Source of the DNA: Ruminococcaceae bacterium UBA7101
GTDB lineage: Bacteria; Bacillota; Clostridia; Oscillospirales; Acutalibacteraceae
Direction of reading: 5' to 3'
DNA length: 12,948 bases
NCBI GenBank assembly: GCA_002493325.1
Contig: DKYL01000080.1
Coordinates: 1,314 to 14,261 of the forward strand
Position numbers and translations under genes: made by a program. The stretch's first letter is position 1. Each line of letters starts with the position of its first letter. The notes below the pieces were generated by a model. That model was not told the DNA's origin and did not search any database. It saw nothing but the letters and a program-made list of their open reading frames with translations. This document shows, piece by piece, positions 7,967 to 12,948 of this stretch.

Positions 7967-9193
7967 ATGAGAAATATTGAATTACTTTCACCATCGGGTG
8001 ATTTTGAAAGATTAAAGCTTGCCTTAAAATTTGGCGCTGACGCCGTTTACCTTGGCGGCGAACAGTTCGGTATGCGTACCAATCCGTCAAATTTTAATGC
8101 AGAGGAATTAAAAAAAGCGGTGGAGCTTGTCCACGCCTATGGCAAAAAGGTTTATTTAACCTGTAACACTCTGCCGAGAAATAATGAAATTGCAGCGTTG
8201 CCTGATTTTCTGAAATATGCGGCTCAGATTGGTATTGATGCCTTTATTATTGCAGACATCGGTGTAATGGCTATGGCAAAAAAATATGCACCTGAGGTTG
8301 AAATTCATATGTCAACTCAGGTTGGCATTGTTAACTATCAGACCGCCAATACACTTTATGAAATGGGCGCAAAACGCATTGTTACTGCACGTGAGCTGTC
8401 GCTTGATGATATTAAAACCATAAGGGACAAAACACCTGAGGATTTGCAGATTGAGGTGTTTGTTCACGGTGCAATGTGTATGAGCTTTTCAGGCAGATGC
8501 ATTTTGTCCGATTATATGGTCGGAAGAGATGCGAACCGCGGTGACTGTGCACAGCCCTGCAGATGGAAATATCACCTTGTAGAGGAAACAAGACCGGGTC
8601 AGTATTTCCCTGTTAATCAGGATGACAGCGGAACATATATTTTCAATTCACGTGACCTATGTATGATTGAGCATATACCTGAGCTTGTTAATACAGGCGT
8701 TGACTCATTTAAAATTGAGGGCAGAGCAAAGAGTGAATACTATACTGCAATTGTAACATATGCTTACAGAAACGCCATTGACGAATATCTGAAAAATCCC
8801 TCTGATGATTTTAAGGTTTCACAGTGGATTCTTGATGAGATGGAAAAAATGAGTCACAGAGAGTACACAACAGGCTTTAATTTCGGTCCTATGGTGAATG
8901 GTCAGGTGCTCAATACAGGCGGTTATATACGCAATTGGGACGTTTGTGCACTGTACAACGATTATAAAGACGGCAGGCTGATTGTTGATCAGCGAAACAG
9001 GTTCTTTGAAGGTGATGAATTAGAGGTTGTTGAGCCCGGTAAAAAGCCTTATAAGATTACTGTTGAAGAGCTTTATAATGAAACGGCAGGAGAGAATAGC
9101 TCTGTCGCAAATAAGGCAACAAATACCTATTCATTTAAATGTAATGTGCCTGTTTCATCAGATGCTATATTCCGCAGACAAAGAAGTGAATAA
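7967..9193 (+). CDS. trhP: U32 family tRNA hydroxylation protein (TrhP-like)
   Basis: Member of the U32 'peptidase' family, most like TrhP (YegQ), which with prephenate-derived chemistry makes 5-hydroxyuridine at position 34 of certain tRNAs. The protein has 408 residues with a TIM-barrel-like N-terminal part (ELLSPSGDFERLKLALKFGA). The family signature is at about 163-178, and conserved cysteines C171, C178, C194 and C198 are present; in related U32 proteins such cysteines bind an iron-sulfur cluster. The C-terminal QRNRFFEGDELEVVEPG resembles the small beta domain of TrhP rather than UbiU/UbiV. The frame allows TTG at 7961, but the ATG at 7967, two bases after the mltG stop, is preferred; no clear ribosome binding site is visible, so coupling to mltG is likely. 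RlhA-type rRNA hydroxylation is a less likely alternative. Confidence 0.88.
   Translation: MRNIELLSPSGDFERLKLALKFGADAVYLGGEQFGMRTNPSNFNAEELKKAVELVHAYGKKVYLTCNTLPRNNEIAALPDFLKYAAQIGIDAFIIADIGVMAMAKKYAPEVEIHMSTQVGIVNYQTANTLYEMGAKRIVTARELSLDDIKTIRDKTPEDLQIEVFVHGAMCMSFSGRCILSDYMVGRDANRGDCAQPCRWKYHLVEETRPGQYFPVNQDDSGTYIFNSRDLCMIEHIPELVNTGVDSFKIEGRAKSEYYTAIVTYAYRNAIDEYLKNPSDDFKVSQWILDEMEKMSHREYTTGFNFGPMVNGQVLNTGGYIRNWDVCALYNDYKDGRLIVDQRNRFFEGDELEVVEPGKKPYKITVEELYNETAGENSSVANKATNTYSFKCNVPVSSDAIFRRQRSE
9163..9171 (+). promoter_or_regulatory. Weak candidate extended -10 element before the PBP gene
   Basis: TG, one base, then TATATT at 9166-9171 forms an extended -10-like element inside the end of trhP. 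No -35 match is seen at 16-18 bases upstream. It would start RNA near 9178 and include the hairpin at 9200-9232 as leader. This is weak support only. Confidence 0.2.
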
Positions 9194-9199
9194 TCATTA

Positions 9200-9232
9200 A
9201 CCCTCGGTTAAAACTAAACCGGGGGTATTTTT
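9200..9232 (+). terminator. Hairpin with T-tract between trhP and the PBP gene (terminator, attenuator or RBS-masking element)
   Basis: The left arm CCCTCGGTT (9201-9209) pairs with AACCGGGGG (9217-9225), nine pairs including one T-G, plus an A-T pair at 9200/9226, around a 7-base loop. It is followed by TATTTTT up to 9232, the layout of a rho-independent terminator. However, the ATG of the next gene starts at 9233, directly after the T-tract, and the GGGGG of the right arm is the only ribosome-binding-like sequence, 7 bases from that ATG. The element may therefore terminate, attenuate, or hide the ribosome binding site. Confidence 0.75.
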
Positions 9233-10696
9233 ATGCATAAAAGAAGCTTGTCACTAATGATAGCCATGATTTTTATTTTTACTGCAATTGCAGGCAGATG
9301 CGGATATATTGCGATGTCAAAAACATATCAGGTCAGTGATACTTATAACAGCTATACGCTTGAAATCGGCAAGCTTAAGCCGTATATTTATGACAGACGC
9401 GGAATAAAACTGAATAATAATTCCGTATCTCTTATGGCTGTTATCCGACCTAATGAAAAATGTATGTCAGAGCTTGATAAGCTTTTTGATAAAAATGAAA
9501 TCAATGAAATAACCAAAGAGCTGTCAAAGGGTTATCCGATTATCAGAAAGGTAGACAAAAGGGCAGATACACAATATATTCAGATTTTTGAAAAGATTGA
9601 AAGTGACACTGATAATCAGCTTTGCAGACATATTATTGATTATCAGTGCGGAGGTCTTGAATACTTTAATAATGAAGAAATAGGCTCACTGTCTGTTAAT
9701 TTTTCCGTTGATGCATTCGGCAGAGTGTTAACAGGTTACAACACTGAGGTTATTGACAACAATTATGATTCAAGAGATGGTGCAATCATTTCCGTTGACA
9801 GTGAAATACAGAAAATCTGTGAGGATGCATCAAAGGGTATAGAAAAGGGTGCAGTAGTAGTAATGGACACTGAAACCTCACAGCTTATCGCCTCCGTAAG
9901 CATGGGTGATGATTTTAATAACAGAGCTTTATCAAATTATGCGGTAGGTTCAATTTTCAAATTAGTTGTTGCAGCCTGTGCGATAGAGAATAATGTAAAT
10001 CTGCTGTATAACTGCACAAGCTCAATTAAAGTCGGTGACACAAAATTCAATTGTCAGAAAAATCATTCTCACGGCTTGCAGAATATGAAAAATGCTCTGG
10101 CAAACTCCTGCAATTGTTATTTTGTTAATCTTGCTTTAAAGCTGGGTGAGAATAAGCTTTATTCAACAGCAAAAAAGTTTGGATTCGGTGATTCGTTTGA
10201 ATTATATTCAAATTGGAATATAAGCGGTGGTCATTTCCCGACACTGGCATCTTTAGAATCAAAAGGGCAGCTTTCTCTTCTTGGTTTCGGTCAGGGACAG
10301 CTCACTGACAGCCCTGTTCACTTTGCGTCAGTAGTTTCTTGCATTGCAAATGGCGGGAATTATCATTACCCTACGCTTGAATTGCTTGATGTTGAGAAAA
10401 ATGCGGTTATCAGTGAAAAAACAGCAAAAACACTTCGTGAATATATGCATTATGTTGTTACTGACGGAACGGGCTCTATGGCGAATTATGATAATAAAAC
10501 ATCAGGCAAAACAGCAACTGCGCAGTCGGGAATTTATGATAATAAGCGTGAAATTCTCAACACATGGTTTGCAGGATTTTATCCTGCTGAAAATCCCAAA
10601 TTTACAATAGTAGTTCTGCGTGAGGATGGCGAAAGCGGAGCAGGTGACTGCTGTCCCGTTTTTAGAACAATAGTTGAAAAGCTTGATAAAATGTAG
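9233..10696 (+). CDS. Class B penicillin-binding protein (transpeptidase)
   Basis: Cell-wall DD-transpeptidase anchored by one N-terminal segment (about 6-28), with the catalytic domain outside the membrane. The post-anchor motif YIYDRRGIKL (51-60) is the class B dimerisation-domain start. Active-site boxes are S240-x-x-K243 (VGSIFK), S292-C-N294 (NSCNCYF) and K426-T-A428 (SGKTATAQSG); GFGQGQLTDSP (351-361) is also typical. The third box is KTA rather than the canonical KTG. At 487 residues it is shorter than most FtsI/SpoVD proteins, has a reduced N-terminal region, and lacks PASTA domains. It resembles the FtsI/SpoVD/PbpA group; which role (elongation, division or sporulation) it serves is not clear. 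Two cysteine pairs near the C-terminus (CC at 473-474) are unusual for an exported protein. Translation depends on the hairpin described at 9200-9232. Confidence 0.92.
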   Translation: MHKRSLSLMIAMIFIFTAIAGRCGYIAMSKTYQVSDTYNSYTLEIGKLKPYIYDRRGIKLNNNSVSLMAVIRPNEKCMSELDKLFDKNEINEITKELSKGYPIIRKVDKRADTQYIQIFEKIESDTDNQLCRHIIDYQCGGLEYFNNEEIGSLSVNFSVDAFGRVLTGYNTEVIDNNYDSRDGAIISVDSEIQKICEDASKGIEKGAVVVMDTETSQLIASVSMGDDFNNRALSNYAVGSIFKLVVAACAIENNVNLLYNCTSSIKVGDTKFNCQKNHSHGLQNMKNALANSCNCYFVNLALKLGENKLYSTAKKFGFGDSFELYSNWNISGGHFPTLASLESKGQLSLLGFGQGQLTDSPVHFASVVSCIANGGNYHYPTLELLDVEKNAVISEKTAKTLREYMHYVVTDGTGSMANYDNKTSGKTATAQSGIYDNKREILNTWFAGFYPAENPKFTIVVLREDGESGAGDCCPVFRTIVEKLDKM

Positions 10697-10702
10697 TATA
10701 AT
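10674..10702 (+). promoter_or_regulatory. Sigma-A-type promoter for the WYL regulator
   Basis: TTGAAA (10674-10679) and TATAAT (10697-10702) are separated by exactly 17 bases: a near-consensus housekeeping promoter. It lies across the last codons and stop of the PBP gene. The expected RNA start is about 10708-10710, only about 10 bases before the ATG at 10719. This makes the downstream ATG, not the one at 10701 inside the -10 box, the start of the WYL protein. Confidence 0.68.
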
Positions 10703-10718
10703 GTCAAATGGTGATGTT

Positions 10719-11717
10719 ATGCAGAAAAATAAGCTCAAAGCATTTTTGATTTACAGAATGCTTGAAGAACGCAGTGATGAAGAAAATCCGTTGACAACCA
10801 ACGATATTATTGACGGTCTGGCGGAATATGGTATTGAATGTGAACGAAAGTCTGTTTACACTCAGGTTGATGCACTGAATGAGCTTGGCTGTGACATAAT
10901 AAAGGTGTTTACACCTAAGCGCGGTTATTTTCTTGCTAACAGACGCTTTGAAATTCCTGAGGTTGTTCTGCTGATTGATGCCGTTACAAGTGCAGGCTTT
11001 ATCACACCGAAAAAGACAAAGTCACTTGTAGAAAAATTAAAATGTCTTGTTTCAAACGGACAGGCAGATTCGCTTTTCAGCCGTGTATATGTTGAAACAA
11101 ACAGTGCAAAATGTGATAATGAAGAAATTTATATTACCATTGACCGTCTGCACGAGGCTATCAGTGAAAAGAAAAAGGTTAAATTTGTATATAAAAGACG
11201 TTCGATTGACGTTGAAAATAAAAAGAAATATACGGAAAAAACCTTCAGAGTTTCTCCATATGCTCTCATCTGGAAGGATGACCATTATTACCTGGTGTGC
11301 AATCACGAGAAGTATGACAATCTGATGAATCTGAGAATTGACAGAATGAAAAAGCTGAACATTCTCAGCGATTCTGCAAGACCTGTCAGTGAGGTCAGCA
11401 GCTATAAAGATACTTTTGATGCACAGGATTACAGCTCACATATGTTCAATATGTTTTCAGGTGAAAAATGCAGTGTAAAGCTGCGGTGTGCACTGCACCT
11501 GCAGGAAGAAATGATTGACCGTTTCGGTCCGTCAATACGTCTGACGGCAAACGAGGTGACGCATTTTGAAACGACTGTTGATGCTACCATAAGCGACGGC
11601 TTTGTATCCTGGCTTATGCAGTATGGCGACGATATAAAAGTGCTTGAGCCGAAAGCACTGGCTGATATGGTTAAAAAACGTGCAAAGGCAATTTTAAAGG
11701 TTTATACAGGTAGGTGA
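10719..11717 (+). CDS. WYL-domain transcriptional regulator
   Basis: A 332-residue regulator with an N-terminal winged helix-turn-helix (about 1-75; LTTNDIIDGLAEYGIECERK then SVYTQVDALNELG, and the wing KRGYFL), a linker helix region, the WYL domain (about 135-215, VSPYALIWKDDHYYLVCNHE and NLRIDRM) and a C-terminal WCX-like domain (about 248-325). WYL domains bind nucleic acids or small ligands and regulate diverse targets; this ligand and regulon are unknown. The WYL triplet reads YYL. The ATG at 10701 is in frame but lies in the -10 box of a good promoter, so 10719 is chosen; GGTGA at 10710-10714 is a close, weak ribosome binding site. The next gene starts 4 bases later and could be co-transcribed. 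WYL proteins occur in defence islands, but nothing around this one is defence-like. Confidence 0.9.
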   Translation: MQKNKLKAFLIYRMLEERSDEENPLTTNDIIDGLAEYGIECERKSVYTQVDALNELGCDIIKVFTPKRGYFLANRRFEIPEVVLLIDAVTSAGFITPKKTKSLVEKLKCLVSNGQADSLFSRVYVETNSAKCDNEEIYITIDRLHEAISEKKKVKFVYKRRSIDVENKKKYTEKTFRVSPYALIWKDDHYYLVCNHEKYDNLMNLRIDRMKKLNILSDSARPVSEVSSYKDTFDAQDYSSHMFNMFSGEKCSVKLRCALHLQEEMIDRFGPSIRLTANEVTHFETTVDATISDGFVSWLMQYGDDIKVLEPKALADMVKKRAKAILKVYTGR

Positions 11718-11721
11718 TTTT

Positions 11722-12834
11722 ATGCGTATTTTAAAAAAATATATTCCTGTTTTTCTGTCGCTAATTTTGATTGTTTCATCATTATCTGTTACTGCCGTTG
11801 TATTTGCAAATGATATTGACTATTATTATGATGAATCCACAGCAACACTGCATATAACAGGCAGCGGTGCTATGGATGATTATGCGGATGAATATTCTGC
11901 TCCGTGGCGTACATATTCACAGTCGGCAAAAAAGGTAATCATTGAGGATGGCATTACAGCTATCGGCTCTAATTCTTTTGCAGGATTTAAAAATGTCAGC
12001 CGTGTTGAAATTCCGAACTCGGTTAAAACAATCGGCAGTTCTGTTTTTGCATCCTGCACGTCTTTAAAAGAGCTGACCCTTTCACCGAATATCACAAAAA
12101 TTGCAGATAGTTCCTTTGCTTTCGGAAAAGAAGATTTTGTTGTTAATGCTGAATCCGGCTCATATGCACTTTTTTACGCTGTAAAGAATAATATTAATTT
12201 TAACTGCAGTGAAATTGAGTTTTCAGATTTTAAGGTAAGAATCGTAAAACCCGGTATGCACGCATATTATCCGATAAAGACCAAGCATGATTGCACGGTT
12301 ACTTTTGCATCAACAGGCAGTTATTATACCAAATGCTTTATTTATGACAGCAATTTTAACAGACTGCTGACAGGTGACGGCAACGGTGACGGTTTGAATT
12401 TCAGAGTATCCTATTCCTTTAAAGCAGGTGAAACCTATTATTTTGATGCATTAATGTGGGATACAAGTGACACGTGTACCTATAATGTCAGCGTGAATGT
12501 TGATAGCTTTGATTACAACATTTCTGCATATGCTATGGCTGACCCAAGCGGTGAACCAAGCGATATTATGATTGATGAGCTGTTAGTCAATGGAAGTGAG
12601 ATTGGCAGCGGCACTGTTATTTCATTTAACGAAAGTCCCGCATCATTGGATATAACGCTTAACGGTAAGACTTCTAAAATATTTGTTACACCAAATTCAG
12701 ATACAAGGCTTGTTTTACCGACTTGTGATGTTAATAATGACGGCTATGTAAATGCTAAGGATTTTGCGGTAATGAAAAAAGAAAATTCAAAGTATCTTCC
12801 ATTGTTTGATAAATTTATTAATTATAAGGTATAG
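11722..12834 (+). CDS. Secreted BspA-type leucine-rich-repeat protein with PPC-like domain and dockerin-like repeat
   Basis: Exported 370-residue protein of unknown role. Residues 1-29 form a signal peptide (basic MRILKK, hydrophobic core, likely cleavage after VFA). Residues about 33-160 hold LRR_5/BspA-like repeats, seen as ITAIGSNSFAGFKNVSRVEI, PNSVKTIGSSVFASCTSLKE and SPNITKIADSSFAFG. Residues about 165-260 resemble a PPC (bacterial pre-peptidase C-terminal) beta sandwich, with STGSYYTKCFIYDSNFNRLL and YSFKAGETYYFDA. The C-terminus carries one calcium loop, D336-x-N338-x-D340-G-x-x-N344-x-x-D347 (CDVNNDGYVNAKDFAVMKK), a dockerin type I half; a normal second half is not present, only about 20 further residues. 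AGGTAGGTGA before the ATG, overlapping the WYL stop, serves as ribosome binding site. Adhesion or attachment to a surface cohesin protein is an inference. Confidence 0.85.
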   Translation: MRILKKYIPVFLSLILIVSSLSVTAVVFANDIDYYYDESTATLHITGSGAMDDYADEYSAPWRTYSQSAKKVIIEDGITAIGSNSFAGFKNVSRVEIPNSVKTIGSSVFASCTSLKELTLSPNITKIADSSFAFGKEDFVVNAESGSYALFYAVKNNINFNCSEIEFSDFKVRIVKPGMHAYYPIKTKHDCTVTFASTGSYYTKCFIYDSNFNRLLTGDGNGDGLNFRVSYSFKAGETYYFDALMWDTSDTCTYNVSVNVDSFDYNISAYAMADPSGEPSDIMIDELLVNGSEIGSGTVISFNESPASLDITLNGKTSKIFVTPNSDTRLVLPTCDVNNDGYVNAKDFAVMKKENSKYLPLFDKFINYKV

Positions 12835-12841
12835 TTGATTT

Positions 12842-12874
12842 AAACACTCCTGATATTTTTCAGGGGTGTTTTTT
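12842..12874 (+). terminator. Rho-independent terminator after the LRR/dockerin gene
   Basis: AACACTCCTGA (12843-12853) pairs with TCAGGGGTGTT (12860-12870), 11 pairs with one T-G and a further A-T at 12842/12871, around a 6-base loop. The run of T at 12869-12874 follows. It lies 8 bases after the stop codon and ends the WYL-LRR unit. Confidence 0.92.
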
Positions 12875-12948
12875 GCTGATAATATACAGTATTTTCATAT
12901 GAGGTGTAACAAATTTGTAATATATTTTATATTGAAAATCATTATATT
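12875..12948. other. AT-rich intergenic end of window
   Basis: This 74-base AT-rich stretch follows the terminator and contains no supported gene. A 10-base palindrome ACAAATTTGT is at 12909-12918. TTGAAA at 12932-12937 could be a -35 box for a following gene, but the matching -10 position would lie beyond the window. Confidence 0.5.

Noticed and set aside
12909..12918. Palindrome ACAAATTTGT as an operator
   Set aside because: A 10-base AT-rich palindrome is expected by chance in such sequence and no promoter is complete beside it.
12899..12948. Open frame starting at ATG 12899 to the window end
   Set aside because: No ribosome binding site, only 16 codons visible, and low-complexity AT-rich composition.
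1..12948. CRISPR arrays, tRNA/rRNA genes, insertion sequences, prophage or defence genes
   Set aside because: I saw no regularly spaced repeats, no cloverleaf or rRNA-like segments, and no transposase, integrase or defence-type proteins; the WYL regulator alone is not evidence of a defence island.

Overview
The window is an AT-rich, Gram-positive-type chromosomal segment, most likely from an anaerobic gut or rumen member of the Clostridia (Ruminococcaceae/Oscillospiraceae-like). This rests on strong AGGAG-type ribosome binding sites, the dgt-dnaG-rpoD order, a Bacillota-type primary sigma factor, an mltG-trhP junction like the Bacillus subtilis yrr region, and a secreted leucine-rich-repeat protein ending in a dockerin-like calcium loop. 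The genus is an inference. All 13 protein genes are on the + strand and tightly packed; there is no gene-free stretch over 300 bases.

Bases 1-3584 are a macromolecular-synthesis cluster: the 3' end of a dGTPase gene (dgt), DNA primase (dnaG), the primary sigma factor (rpoD) and a small DUF896 protein whose start codon overlaps the rpoD stop. Bases 3562-6663 continue with short gaps or overlaps: a thymidylate kinase-like enzyme, a soluble DUF2156 (MprF C-terminal-like) protein, a GNAT acetyltransferase, a DJ-1/PfpI protein and 5-formyltetrahydrofolate cyclo-ligase. These look translationally coupled and supply nucleotide, folate and stress or modification functions.

Bases 6681-10696 hold cell-envelope and tRNA-modification genes: the lytic transglycosylase MltG, the U32-family tRNA hydroxylation protein TrhP, and a class B penicillin-binding protein. 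A GC-rich hairpin followed by a T-tract separates trhP from the penicillin-binding protein gene, and its 3' arm contains the only visible ribosome binding site of that gene. Bases 10674-12874 are a distinct unit: a good sigma-A-type promoter overlapping the end of the penicillin-binding protein gene, a WYL-domain regulator, and a secreted BspA-type leucine-rich-repeat protein with a PPC-like domain and a single dockerin-like repeat, closed by a rho-independent terminator.

Most of the window is ordinary conserved housekeeping DNA, and I see no evidence of a novel defence, mobile or biosynthetic system. The points most worth a second look are the hairpin/RBS overlap at 9200-9232, the promoter layout before the WYL gene, and the single-repeat dockerin protein.
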